Source of the DNA: an uncultured Methanolobus sp.
GTDB lineage: Archaea > Halobacteriota > Methanosarcinia > Methanosarcinales > Methanosarcinaceae
DNA: 64,000 bases
Assembly (NCBI RefSeq): GCF_963665675.1
Contig: NZ_OY762426.1
Location: forward strand, 1,612,001 to 1,676,000
Direction of reading: 5' to 3'
Under the pieces are notes generated by a model. That model did no database searches, was not told the origin of the DNA, and worked only from the letters and a program-made list of their open reading frames with translations. This document shows positions 42,016 to 50,965 of this stretch, piece by piece. Within the stretch, counting starts at the first letter, position 1, and each line of letters starts with the position of its first letter. The translations under genes were made by a program, and so were the position numbers.

Positions 42016-43103
42016 ATCTTTCGTCCTCCCAGTATAAGATAAATGAATGTGGGTGCGCCTAAAAATGATGTGAGAACTGCAACCGGTAGCTGGTAGGGGT
42101 CGATCATAACCCTTGCTGCGGTGTCAGCGCAGAGTAAAAGCAGTGAACCCATGACCATACTGCCTATTATCAGAAAACGGTGGTCATCTCCGATTATCCT
42201 TCTAGCCATGTGTGGGCAGATGAGCCCTACAAAACCGATTACTCCCAGGAATGCAACGATAATGGCGGTCACAAGTGATGCACACAGCATTCCATACAAA
42301 CGAACCTTTTCTACGTTGACCCCAAGTCCTTTTGCAGTTTCATCTCCTGCATCAATGGCGTTGTATTTCCATCTCTCCAGCAGGAAAAATATCATTGTAC
42401 ATACTGTAATTGCGGTTATTAGTGCCAGTTCACTCCAGCTTGCTCTTGCTACATCGCCAAAAGTCCAGAAAACCATTGATGCAAGCTGTACGTCGTCTGC
42501 AAAGTACTGGAGGAACATCGTCCCGGCTGAAAATAGTGATCCCATTGCAACACCAACGAGGATCATAACCTCGGGTGTCACTCCTCTGAATCTTGAAAAA
42601 GCAAGTATAATAGCTGTTACAGCAAGTGCGAACAAAAAGGCTACAATGGTGGTCGTATATGGATTGCTGATGACAACTGCATCACCTACACTACTGTGTG
42701 TGGATCCTGTTCCAAGCACCATCACTGCAAAAGCGGCTCCAAAGGCCGCAGCATTTGAGATTCCAAGGGTGAATGGTGAACCCAGGGGGTTTCTAAGTAT
42801 TGACTGCATCACAACACCAGACACTGCAAGTCCTGCTCCGGCAACAATAGCAGTAAGTACCTGTGGCAGACGTATGTTCCATATGATGCTGTCCCATCTG
42901 ACTGAAACGGTATGTCCGGAGAGTGTCTGCACAACTTCCATGGGTGGTATGTCAACAGACCCAATTGAAATTGAAAATATCATCATCACAAAGAGAAGCA
43001 CGATACCTGACAGGATGTATGTGTATTTCCTGCCGGTGTGTTCTCTGTATTGACGACTGATATCGCCTTCATTTTGGCTTGGTTTGCTGAATACTTTCAC
43101 CAT
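42012..43103 (-). CDS. FecCD/BtuC-family ABC permease
   Basis: A 363-residue permease with ~10 membrane helices: conserved VRLPQVLTAIVAGAGLAVSGVVMQSILRNPLGSPFTLGIS and FLGVIGFVGLICPHMARRIIGDDHRFLI. A hydrophilic N-terminal extension (QNEGDISRQYREHTGRKY) precedes the first helix. Works as a dimer with the ATPase and receives substrate from the lipoprotein encoded upstream. Confidence 0.94.
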   Translation of the reverse strand: MVKVFSKPSQNEGDISRQYREHTGRKYTYILSGIVLLFVMMIFSISIGSVDIPPMEVVQTLSGHTVSVRWDSIIWNIRLPQVLTAIVAGAGLAVSGVVMQSILRNPLGSPFTLGISNAAAFGAAFAVMVLGTGSTHSSVGDAVVISNPYTTTIVAFLFALAVTAIILAFSRFRGVTPEVMILVGVAMGSLFSAGTMFLQYFADDVQLASMVFWTFGDVARASWSELALITAITVCTMIFFLLERWKYNAIDAGDETAKGLGVNVEKVRLYGMLCASLVTAIIVAFLGVIGFVGLICPHMARRIIGDDHRFLIIGSMVMGSLLLLCADTAARVMIDPYQLPVAVLTSFLGAPTFIYLILGGRKI

Positions 43104-43161
43104 TATTTAACCCTTGATTTTCCTTTATTTTTGTCTGATTTTCACAATTCTCGTTGTAATT

Positions 43162-44346
43162 TCATACATCCAGTTTGGTGAAAGCCGGTTCTCCAAAGGC
43201 GTTGAACATCATGTTAGCAACTTCTTCTCCGAGTTCTTCGTCACCGTCACATACGAGGAATGTGTATATTTCAGCAGTCTTGTCCTCAACGTCAACGTCT
43301 TCGAATTTCTCAGGATAGAGCAGCTTTCCGGCATAGTATGAATCTGCAAGCACTGATCCGAAGTTCTGAGTGTACCAGTTATATGGCAGTACTCCGTACA
43401 CATTTCCGGAGGTGACAGACTGAAGCTGCTGATATGATTCGTCATTCTGCAACTGGTAAACTGCGCTGTTCTCATCTTCGGACTGCAGGGTTGAAAGATC
43501 AACAAACATAATTTCAGGGTCCCATTCGATGATCTTTTCCTTGGCAACTTCAGCGGTGCTGAGGTCCATGTCATCATAAGCTACGTTCAGGGCGTTGGTG
43601 AAGAGGAATGGAGGGTAGGTTGGTTCTGTAGATTGCAGTCCGTGCGGTCCTGCTCTTGCAATTCCACCAACATAGCATGATGTTTTTTCTTCATTTGATA
43701 CATCAGAGGTTCGTTCATTAAGGTCTGTGATTGTCTCGTCAAAGAATGAAACTACTTCTTCTGCACGTTCTTCCTTGTCCATGACCTCTCCATATATCCT
43801 GATGGCCTGGTACATGTCTTCCCTGTTTGTCACCATGTTTCCATAGTTTACGACAACTACGGGAATTCCGGTTTTCTCCTGAAGTTCCACCGGGTCATAG
43901 CCTGATGCTGAGTATGTTTTAAGTATCACGTCAGGCTGCGGTTCAAGTGCCAGTATTTTTTCAGGGTTGTCATTTCCCCTGAATTCACCGAAAACAGTGT
44001 AATCAGTTGCAAATTGAGGATTTGCAAGAGCGTATGGTCTGGCATCATATGGATTATCCCTGGATTCAATGCTGTCAACTGCAATGATCTTGTCTTCAGA
44101 TTCAAGGTATGTCAGAAGGCGGAGTGATCCTGAACCTGAGCAAATTACGTTTTCAATCGTGTCGGGAATTTCCACTTCTCTTCCCATTGCGTCTGTGACA
44201 GTTACAGTTGCAGCAGATTCTGCGTTTTCTTCGTGTGTGGTGACACTCTGTGATGTTGATGAGCTGTCCGTACATCCGGAAATGAATGTTGTTGCACAAA
44301 GTATCAATATAAGCAGGATGGCTGTTCTATGTTTCATACTGGTCAT
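43162..44346 (-). CDS. Metal-chelate ABC transporter substrate-binding lipoprotein
   Basis: Start taken at the ATG complementing 44344-44346, preceded by AAGGCGATAAA; the open frame extends further but through a non-signal sequence. A lipobox FISGC (Cys25) follows the hydrophobic core. The mature part has the class III binding-protein pattern: ATVTVTDAMGREVEIPDTIENVI, LEPQPDVILKTY, GIPVVVVNYGN, and a long connecting helix. Likely ligands are an iron chelate, corrinoid or molybdate-type complex; the sequence does not settle it. First gene of the leftward importer operon. Confidence 0.9.
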   Translation of the reverse strand: MTSMKHRTAILLILILCATTFISGCTDSSSTSQSVTTHEENAESAATVTVTDAMGREVEIPDTIENVICSGSGSLRLLTYLESEDKIIAVDSIESRDNPYDARPYALANPQFATDYTVFGEFRGNDNPEKILALEPQPDVILKTYSASGYDPVELQEKTGIPVVVVNYGNMVTNREDMYQAIRIYGEVMDKEERAEEVVSFFDETITDLNERTSDVSNEEKTSCYVGGIARAGPHGLQSTEPTYPPFLFTNALNVAYDDMDLSTAEVAKEKIIEWDPEIMFVDLSTLQSEDENSAVYQLQNDESYQQLQSVTSGNVYGVLPYNWYTQNFGSVLADSYYAGKLLYPEKFEDVDVEDKTAEIYTFLVCDGDEELGEEVANMMFNAFGEPAFTKLDV

Positions 44347-44414
44347 AATTTTATCGCCTTTATTCCTATGTTTGCACAGATAAAGGCAAATAAGTATTAA
44401 AATATTACTGTTTA

Positions 44415-44483
44415 GTGTTACTATATCAAATGGATAACTTTTTATCTCATAACATTGTTTGTCCCCCCATATGCTAGTAACAC
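44415..44483. promoter_or_regulatory. 9-bp inverted repeat in divergent promoter region
   Basis: GTGTTACTA (44415-44423) and TAGTAACAC (44475-44483) are exact complements separated by 51 bases, between the leftward importer operon and the rightward S-layer gene. Possible paired half-sites of a metal-dependent regulator, or a chance occurrence. Confidence 0.3.
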
Positions 44484-44520
44484 AAAAATAAAAGAAAATC
44501 ATAATTAATGCAACTTTGAT

Positions 44521-44528
44521 TATATAAA
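44521..44528 (+). promoter_or_regulatory. TATA box of the S-layer gene
   Basis: TATATAAA within TTTGATTATATAAAC is a near-ideal archaeal TATA box. Expected transcription start ~25 bp downstream gives a ~75-base leader before the ATG at 44629, with AGGAG at 44616-44620 as Shine-Dalgarno. Fits a strongly expressed gene. Confidence 0.6.
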
Positions 44529-44628
44529 CAACACTGCAGTTTGTTGTAGTTTAATTTCCTTTAGCAACCTGTTGCGGAATTGATCTGAATGGTTGCGTTA
44601 TTCGATTTTCCTGTCAGGAGCTATTAAT

Positions 44629-46920
44629 ATGAAAAAAATATCAGGGATTTTAATTGCATTGGCTATATTAACTTTATTAATTGTGCCTGTAAATGCATCG
44701 GATGTAAAATACAAAATAAAAAGTACGATATATGACACTACTGATTCGTCACTGGATACTGGCAATTTCTACTGGGATGCTGATAGTTTCTCTGGATTCT
44801 GGTATGCAATAAAACCCGGACTTTCGAGTGAGTTGCTCTACTTCAACAATACAGTAAATTCTTCATCCACTTTCAAGCTTGGTGACACCGTTGAAGAGGG
44901 TGACCTCTATTATATTAGCAAGCCGCAGATTAAGAAAACCAAGATTGGTGGCTCCGATGACGGAAGCACATTTATTGTAGACGATGTTGACCTTAAAAAG
45001 TACTATCTTTTAGGTTTCTTCGGTTCCAGCTATGTTGCTATGCCTGAGGACCCTTCCGACCTTTCTGCTGGATGTAAGCCGGACAAGATCGCAAAGATTC
45101 TTGTTCAATATAATAGCGATAACAAGAAACAGATGTTCTCCGGTGAGGAGTGGGAACTCGCCGATGGCTGGTCTCTTGTGGTGCAGCAGGTTGATGTAGA
45201 GGGTGACAAGGTATGGGTCCAGCTTAACCGTAATGGCGAAGAAGTTGATTCAGATGTGATCTCAGGTAAAGCAGACCTGACAAAACCTGAGAGGACTTAT
45301 CTTTACAAAGACGGAGATGACAATCCTGTATTCTACTGTTATGTTGATTCCATATTCCGTGGAACAGATGCTGATTTTGTTGTCTTCAAGTATGCTTATC
45401 TTATAAGTGATATCACAACTATTAATACCGGAGACACTTACGGTGCTTTTGAAGTTGATGGATTTGAAGTGCCTGCCCTGATGGATGGCACGGATTATGC
45501 AGGAAGCGGTTCCGGTACTGTATTGAACACCGGTGACGATGCTATTGTGATGTCAACTGATAAAGATATAACTCTTAATCCTGACGAGATGATCGATTTC
45601 TACAGTGGTATGTATCTTAAAACTGAGGATACAAAAGGAAGCACTCTGAAAATGTCATTGTGGAAAACATGTACGATTACTCCGGGTGAAAATGTAACGG
45701 AAGTAAAGTATAAAATAAGAAGCAATATTTATGATACTACTGATTCTTCACTGAATTCCGGCAATTTCTTCTGGGATGCTAATAGTTTCCCCGGATTCTG
45801 GTATGCAATTAAACCCGGACTTTCGAGTGAGTTGCTCTACTTCAATAATACTATCAATTCCTCATCCACTTTCCAGCTTGATGACACCGTTGAAGAGGGT
45901 GACCTCTATTATGTCAGCAAGCCACAGATAAAGAAAACCAAGATTGGTGGCTCCGATGACGGAAGCACATTTATTGTAGACGATGTTGACCTTAAAAAGT
46001 ACTATCTTTTAGGTTTCTTCGGTTCCAGCTACGTTGCTATGCCTGAGGACCCTTCCGACCTTTCTGCTGGATGTAAGCCGGACAAGATCGCAAAGATTCT
46101 TGTTCAATATAAAAGTGATAACAAGAAACAAATGTTCTCCGGTGAAGAGTGGGAACTCGCCGATGGCTGGTCTCTTGTGGTACAGCAGGTTGACGTAGAG
46201 GGTGACAAGGTCTGGGTCCAGCTTAACCGTAATGGCGAAGAAGTTGATTCAGATGTGATCTCAGGTAACGCAGACCTGACAAAACCTGAGAGGACTTATC
46301 TTTACAAAGACGGAGATGACAATCCTGTATTCTACTGTTATGTTGATTCCATATTCCGTGGAACAGATGCTGATTTTGTTGTCTTCAAGTATGCTTATCT
46401 TATAAGTGATGTCACAACTATTAATACCGGAGACACTTACGGTGCTTTTGAAGTTGATGGATTTGAAGTGCCTGCCCTGATGGATGGCACGGATTATGCA
46501 GGAAGCGGTTCAGGTACCGTATTGAATACCGGCGATGATGCTATTGTGATGTCAACTGATAAAGATATAACTCTTAATCCTGACGAGATGATTGATCTTT
46601 ACAGTGGTATGTATCTTAAAACTGAGGATACAAAAGGAAGCACTCTGAAAATGTCATTGTGGAAGACATGTACAATGGCTGTTTCTGATGCAGTTCCCGA
46701 TAAATCCCCAGAGGATGAAGTGGTAGTTGTGGATCTTGCCGAAGAAGATGAAGATGATAAAGGAACTGATTCTGAGTCTTCAGGTACCGATAAAGGCGAT
46801 ACTTCCTCTGATTCTGATGACGAAGAACCAGGTGTGGAGAGTTCTGTAGGGGCTCCCGGTTTTGAGCTGGTATTCGGAGTTCTCGGACTGTTCTGTGCAG
46901 TTCTTGTCAGAAGGAATTAA
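44629..46920 (+). CDS. S-layer protein with two near-identical domains and PGF-CTERM-like anchor
   Basis: A 763-residue cell-surface protein. Signal peptide (MKKISGILIALAILTLLIVPVNA) is followed by two copies of the Methanosarcinales S-layer duplication domain (DUF1608/TIGR01567 type), unit length 999 bp, first from ~44701 and second from ~45700. An acidic Asp/Glu/Ser-rich stalk follows, then GAPGFELVFGVLGLFCAVLVRRN, a PGF-type C-terminal sorting signal probably handled by an archaeosortase. Start at 44629 is set by AGGAG and the signal peptide. Sequons (NNT, NSSS) suggest glycosylation. Could be the main S-layer protein or a paralogue. Confidence 0.9.
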   Translation: MKKISGILIALAILTLLIVPVNASDVKYKIKSTIYDTTDSSLDTGNFYWDADSFSGFWYAIKPGLSSELLYFNNTVNSSSTFKLGDTVEEGDLYYISKPQIKKTKIGGSDDGSTFIVDDVDLKKYYLLGFFGSSYVAMPEDPSDLSAGCKPDKIAKILVQYNSDNKKQMFSGEEWELADGWSLVVQQVDVEGDKVWVQLNRNGEEVDSDVISGKADLTKPERTYLYKDGDDNPVFYCYVDSIFRGTDADFVVFKYAYLISDITTINTGDTYGAFEVDGFEVPALMDGTDYAGSGSGTVLNTGDDAIVMSTDKDITLNPDEMIDFYSGMYLKTEDTKGSTLKMSLWKTCTITPGENVTEVKYKIRSNIYDTTDSSLNSGNFFWDANSFPGFWYAIKPGLSSELLYFNNTINSSSTFQLDDTVEEGDLYYVSKPQIKKTKIGGSDDGSTFIVDDVDLKKYYLLGFFGSSYVAMPEDPSDLSAGCKPDKIAKILVQYKSDNKKQMFSGEEWELADGWSLVVQQVDVEGDKVWVQLNRNGEEVDSDVISGNADLTKPERTYLYKDGDDNPVFYCYVDSIFRGTDADFVVFKYAYLISDVTTINTGDTYGAFEVDGFEVPALMDGTDYAGSGSGTVLNTGDDAIVMSTDKDITLNPDEMIDLYSGMYLKTEDTKGSTLKMSLWKTCTMAVSDAVPDKSPEDEVVVVDLAEEDEDDKGTDSESSGTDKGDTSSDSDDEEPGVESSVGAPGFELVFGVLGLFCAVLVRRN

Positions 46921-46934
46921 ACAAAAAATTCGTT

Positions 46935-46977
46935 GAAAAGTAAGCAGGATATTTCCAGAATGTCCTGGTTACTTTTC
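46935..46977 (+). terminator. Stem-loop terminator of the S-layer gene
   Basis: GAAAAGTAA pairs with TTACTTTTC (nine pairs), then after one G-G mismatch CAGGA pairs with TCCTG; a T-run (46980-46984) follows. It begins 15 bases after the S-layer stop codon. Confidence 0.65.
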
Positions 46978-46984
46978 ATTTTTT

Positions 46985-47328
46985 CGCCATGTAGCCAATT
47001 TATGTGCACTGCTTATTTCGCTGGCATTGAATGCTTTAAAGTAATAATTTCAAAGGTTATCGGCTCTGTAGAAATTAAATAACTTGGATGGTCCCAAAGG
47101 GTCCGGCGAAGCCGGCGCTTTCCCATCAGAAGAAAAACAATCTGCATAACCCCATAATACATTCTCTGCTTTCTTCTGTATTTATATATATGATTTCAAT
47201 AATCTTTGGAATCATCTTTTGCATGACGGTATAGGAATGTGCCGCCTTCGGCGGATGGTTGCTTTGTTTTTAGATTGCAGTTGTTTTTGTGGAAATGGAA
47301 ATGAGCAAAGTTTGTGTCACTCATATTA
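46985..47328. other. Noncoding stretch with two GC-rich mini-hairpins
   Basis: No ORF supported. Two perfect short hairpins stand out in AT-rich sequence: CCGGC-GAA-GCCGG (47103-47115) and CCGCC-TTC-GGCGG (47242-47254). They may belong to a structured RNA or to decayed mobile DNA next to the MITE. Confidence 0.45.
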
Positions 47329-47512
47329 GAGACTGTCGGAAAAGTCGGTTTGTATGAATATCAGGATTAATTATAGCAACAATTGTTAAGTACACATTAA
47401 TTCTAATTTTCTTTAAGACGACTATTGATGCTGATTTTATTATAGTTCCAGACTATTTAACTCTGCTCACATGTCAGAAATTGTCTTGTGCGGGGACTTT
47501 TCCGACAGTCTC
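47329..47512. mobile_element. Miniature inverted-repeat element (MITE), 184 bp
   Basis: Ends are an 18-bp perfect inverted repeat: GAGACTGTCGGAAAAGTC (47329-47346) and its complement (47495-47512), each flanked by TA (47327-47328 and 47513-47514), which looks like a TA target duplication as made by IS630/Tc1-like elements. The interior has no transposase gene. No matching full-length element is in the window. Confidence 0.75.
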
Positions 47513-47692
47513 TACCATACCAATAGTAGAAGTCTCTACAAAATACACGATAATAATGTTGAAAATGACCTTCAATCAATTTCAGAGTTAAAGAATAATG
47601 GCTATGTAATTAATCTCAACAATTATTCATCTGAGCAGATCTATGAAAAGTTGATAGAGGAACAAACATCTCCTTCATTTAGTTTCAATTAA
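47471..47692 (+). CDS. Small chimeric ORF starting inside the MITE
   Basis: A 73-residue frame whose first ~14 codons lie in the MITE end and whose rest (LYKIHDNNVENDLQSISELKNNGYVINLNNYSSEQIYEKLIEE) is outside. The outside part looks protein-like and may be the 3' remnant of an older gene (for instance a ligand-binding or resolvase-like fragment). No Shine-Dalgarno seen. Expression doubtful. Confidence 0.3.
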   Translation: MSEIVLCGDFSDSLYHTNSRSLYKIHDNNVENDLQSISELKNNGYVINLNNYSSEQIYEKLIEEQTSPSFSFN

Positions 47693-47752
47693 AGTTAACC
47701 AACTCTTTTGATGGTAATCATGGTTTAATAATCTCTATTCAAAAGAATAAGG

Positions 47753-47825
47753 TAGTCCCGCCCGAATTCGAATCGGAGTCTTCGGCTCCAAAGGCCGAAA
47801 GGATTGACCGCTACCCTACGGGACT
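47753..47825 (-). tRNA. tRNA-Gln (anticodon UUG)
   Basis: Seventy-three bases on the minus strand fold as a tRNA: acceptor AGTCCCG/CGGGACT, anticodon stem TCGGC/GCCGA with loop CTTTGGA giving UUG, T-arm TCCGA-TTCGAAT-TCGGG, discriminator A. No intron; CCA not encoded. Confidence 0.95.
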
Positions 47826-47891
47826 ACAATGATTAGCTGAATAAATGCATAATAATACTTATTTGTTATGCAGGAAAGGCACTTAAGTTCA

Positions 47892-48989
47892 TCATTTAGC
47901 AATGATAAGTGTCAACAAGTCCTTGTCTGCAAGCACGTGGTCAAGACCGGCACGCTGTCCGGGGTGCTTTGCAGAATTTCCCCATACCTGGGAATATCTG
48001 AACTTTCTCCTGAAATCACGATGCAGGTGGTCACATATATCTCCCACAGTGACGCCTTTCCTGACGATAAGAGGTTCTTCCATATCAGCAGGTTCGCCCT
48101 GTGGTTTCAGGTATATTCGAATGAAATCAAGTGCATCATAGATTAGATCTTTCACAGCCTCAAGATTCTGTTCTTTATCTGCGGAAATGTATGTTGCTTC
48201 CGGGTAACCTTCCTTGCACTTCTTAAGCACAAACTCATCAGCCATATCCACTTTATTCACAACGGTAACCGCAGGTATGTACACCCTGTTACCCATGACC
48301 GCGTCAATAAGCTGGTCAACATTGATATTGTCCCTGATAAGCACATGGGCGTTGTGTATCTTATAATCATTCAGCACTGCCTTTACCAGATCTTCTGAAA
48401 TCTCAAGATCCATAGTACTGCTAACAGTAATTCCACCACGGTCCTGCCTCTTTATCACAACATCAGGTGACTTTTGATTAAGGCGAATTCCGGCATCGTA
48501 CAATTCCTGTGTGAGAACTTCATGGTGATAATTCTGGAAAACATCAAGAATAAAGACAACAAGGTCACAGTTCCTCACAACTGATATTACCTCTCTTCCA
48601 CGACCTCTCCCGCTTGCTGCACCTTTAACAAGTCCCGGTACATCAAGGATCTGAATGGTTGCATTGTTATATTCAAGTACACCAGGAATCACATCAAGAG
48701 TAGTAAACTCATACGCACCCACTTCAGACTCAGCGCCGGTAAGCTTGTTAAGCAAGGTTGATTTTCCTACAGATGGGAAACCTACAAGTGTAACTGTGGC
48801 ATCTCCTGATTTCCTGACGGAATATCCCTCACCGCCACCCTTACTTGAAGCTTTTTTAACGACTTCATCACGCAGACGTGCAAGTTTAGACTTCAGTCTG
48901 CCAATATGGTGTGATGTAGCTTTGTTGTAAGGAGTCTTCCTGATCTCCTCTTCAACTTCCTGAATATCCTCGTGTAATCCCATTTGCAA
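47892..48989 (-). CDS. Drg-type GTP-binding protein (Obg superfamily)
   Basis: A 365-residue developmentally-regulated-GTPase homologue universal in archaea and eukaryotes. G1 LVGFPSVGKSTLLNKLTG, G3 LDVPGLVKGAASGRGRG, G4 VVNKVDMADE, and a C-terminal TGS domain (~290-365, PLIVRKGVTVGDICDHLHRDFRRKFRYSQVWGNSAKHPGQ). Ribosome-associated role known for the family. It reads away from the moeA-like gene downstream on the same strand. Confidence 0.95.
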   Translation of the reverse strand: MQMGLHEDIQEVEEEIRKTPYNKATSHHIGRLKSKLARLRDEVVKKASSKGGGEGYSVRKSGDATVTLVGFPSVGKSTLLNKLTGAESEVGAYEFTTLDVIPGVLEYNNATIQILDVPGLVKGAASGRGRGREVISVVRNCDLVVFILDVFQNYHHEVLTQELYDAGIRLNQKSPDVVIKRQDRGGITVSSTMDLEISEDLVKAVLNDYKIHNAHVLIRDNINVDQLIDAVMGNRVYIPAVTVVNKVDMADEFVLKKCKEGYPEATYISADKEQNLEAVKDLIYDALDFIRIYLKPQGEPADMEEPLIVRKGVTVGDICDHLHRDFRRKFRYSQVWGNSAKHPGQRAGLDHVLADKDLLTLIIAK

Positions 48990-49044
48990 CCTACCATAAC
49001 GTCAAAATAAAAAAGGTTTCCTGATTTTTGAATATGGTTTAACG

Positions 49045-50955
49045 TCAGAAGGAGGATATTATACTACCGGTCATTTCGTAAGTACTGATTCCAGCTGGCA
49101 ATCTCTTTGAGAATTCATCAGAACGCAATACTCCGAGGAACTTCTGTATTTCCTCAATTTCCAGAAGATCTTTTCTTATCACAAAATCAAACTCATCCTC
49201 TGCCACTGGAATGAACTCCAGTCCTGCTTCCTCAGCCGCAGCCCGAAGCCCAAAACCAACATCAACTTTGCCACTCTTCACAGCATCACAAACTGATCTG
49301 TGTGTCTTGGAACCTGAATTATATCCTTTCAGACTCTTGATCAACTCTGCTTTTGAGGTTCCCTTCTCTTCAGCCAGCAGATCAATTTCCCTGTCAAGAA
49401 GCGCCCTTGTGCCGGATCCTCTGTTCCTGTTGATAAGATTGAGATTGATTATGTCCTCAAGACTATAGACGTGATTATCCGGAGTGAATATAAGTCCCTG
49501 CTCGCGCACGTATCCTTTAACAAGCACTACATCCTCAAGGTCCATTCTCTTCAGGACCGATGAATTGTAATTGCCATCTGCATCAACCATGTTGACACAT
49601 GCGATATCTGCAGTACCGCCTGAGATTGCTGTAAATCCTGCACTTGACCCCATATTTAAAGTCCTGAACATAAGCCCTGTCATTTCTTCAAGCAGGTCAA
49701 TTCCGGGACATTGTCCCCCAACAAGCATCAGGTCAGGACTCCTGACATTACCGAACATAGTAACCTCAACTTGTGAACCGGGTTCTATGTACTCAGTGTT
49801 TGCCTTGATCTCAATAATTCCGTCCGCATCGGACAGTGTAGTAATAGCTCCTGATGTTTTATCTGCAGGATAGACTTTCCCACGGACAACACCCACAGGG
49901 AAAAGCTCCTCCCTGCCGCCGGAACGTATTACTGTTCCCACTTCGGCAGTTAATTTTGTTTTAAATGATGGCTTAACGCCAAGTGAGTTATGAATTACCG
50001 GTGCAACAAATTCATTGAATATACTAAGGGCAGATGTCGGATTTCCAGGAAGTCCGATGGTAGGGACGTCATTAATCATGCCAATAACAACAGGTTTTCC
50101 CGGTTTAATGGCAATTCCGTGGGTAAGAGTTTCTCCCTTTTCCTCAATGATCATATACATGATGTCGCCTGCACCGGCTGATGTACTTCCTGATGTGAGT
50201 ACGATGTCGCATTCTGCAATTGCCCTGTCAAGGGCATCTTCCATGAGTTTCTCATCATCACGTATTATTCCGTACATTCGGGGAGTCCCACCGCATTCGT
50301 CTATTGCAGCAGCAATAGCGTACGAATTAGCATCATATATCTTGCTCACTCCAAGCTTCTCACCGGGTCTTATTAATTCACTGCCGGTTGAAATTATCCC
50401 AACTATGAGGTCTTTGACATGAACTTCATCCATGCCGATTGATGCCAGAACTCCAATTTCACGGGAACCCATGCGAGTGTTCTTTCTGAGGATTCTCTCG
50501 CCTTTCATTATGTCAGTTCCGGCACGCATTATATTCTCATTGATATGCACTGGCTGGTAGACAAGAAGTGAGTCTCCGATTTGTTTTGTGCTTTCAACCA
50601 TCACAACAGCATCAGCACCATCCGGAATTGGTGCACCGGTTGAGATCTCTATTGCTTCTCCGTCATCAACAAAAAAAATGTCTTCGCATCCTGCAGGTAT
50701 TGAGCCTGTGACTTTCAGTTCAATTGGTTCAGGTTCACTTGCCTGGTATGTGTCTTTAGCTCTCACTGCATATCCGTCTTTTACAGAGCGATTGAACGCA
50801 GGTACATCAAGTCCTGAAAGTATGTCCTCTGCGATTATGTGTCCTGCAGCTTCTTCAATAGGTAAAACAGTAATCTCCGGTTGAACTTTAATGTTGCCAA
50901 CCAGCTTTCTCGCATCCTCTACGGATGTCAGCTCTCTGAATTCTTTCCGTTCCAT
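49045..50955 (-). CDS. moeA: MoeA-periplasmic-binding-domain fusion protein
   Basis: A 636-residue protein. Residues ~1-400 are MoeA, which inserts molybdate or tungstate into adenylated molybdopterin: AFNRSVKDGYAVRA, TGAPIPDGADAVVMVE, LTSGSTSAGAGDIMY, LPGNPTSALSIFNEF. Residues ~405-636 are a PBP_like domain (MLVGGQCPGIDLLEEM, NRNRGSGTRALLD, GKVDVGFGLRAAAEEAGLEFIP) of the kind fused to MoeA in archaea and some bacteria, which may bind molybdate/tungstate or a pterin. An 82-residue membrane protein gene lies 10 bp upstream on the same strand. Confidence 0.93.
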   Translation of the reverse strand: MERKEFRELTSVEDARKLVGNIKVQPEITVLPIEEAAGHIIAEDILSGLDVPAFNRSVKDGYAVRAKDTYQASEPEPIELKVTGSIPAGCEDIFFVDDGEAIEISTGAPIPDGADAVVMVESTKQIGDSLLVYQPVHINENIMRAGTDIMKGERILRKNTRMGSREIGVLASIGMDEVHVKDLIVGIISTGSELIRPGEKLGVSKIYDANSYAIAAAIDECGGTPRMYGIIRDDEKLMEDALDRAIAECDIVLTSGSTSAGAGDIMYMIIEEKGETLTHGIAIKPGKPVVIGMINDVPTIGLPGNPTSALSIFNEFVAPVIHNSLGVKPSFKTKLTAEVGTVIRSGGREELFPVGVVRGKVYPADKTSGAITTLSDADGIIEIKANTEYIEPGSQVEVTMFGNVRSPDLMLVGGQCPGIDLLEEMTGLMFRTLNMGSSAGFTAISGGTADIACVNMVDADGNYNSSVLKRMDLEDVVLVKGYVREQGLIFTPDNHVYSLEDIINLNLINRNRGSGTRALLDREIDLLAEEKGTSKAELIKSLKGYNSGSKTHRSVCDAVKSGKVDVGFGLRAAAEEAGLEFIPVAEDEFDFVIRKDLLEIEEIQKFLGVLRSDEFSKRLPAGISTYEMTGSIISSF

Positions 50956-50965
50956 TCTGGTCGGA

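Noticed and set aside
42121..43053. 310-codon forward frame opposite the ABC permease
   Set aside because: Complement of a clear FecCD permease; Ser/Thr/Pro-rich shadow translation.
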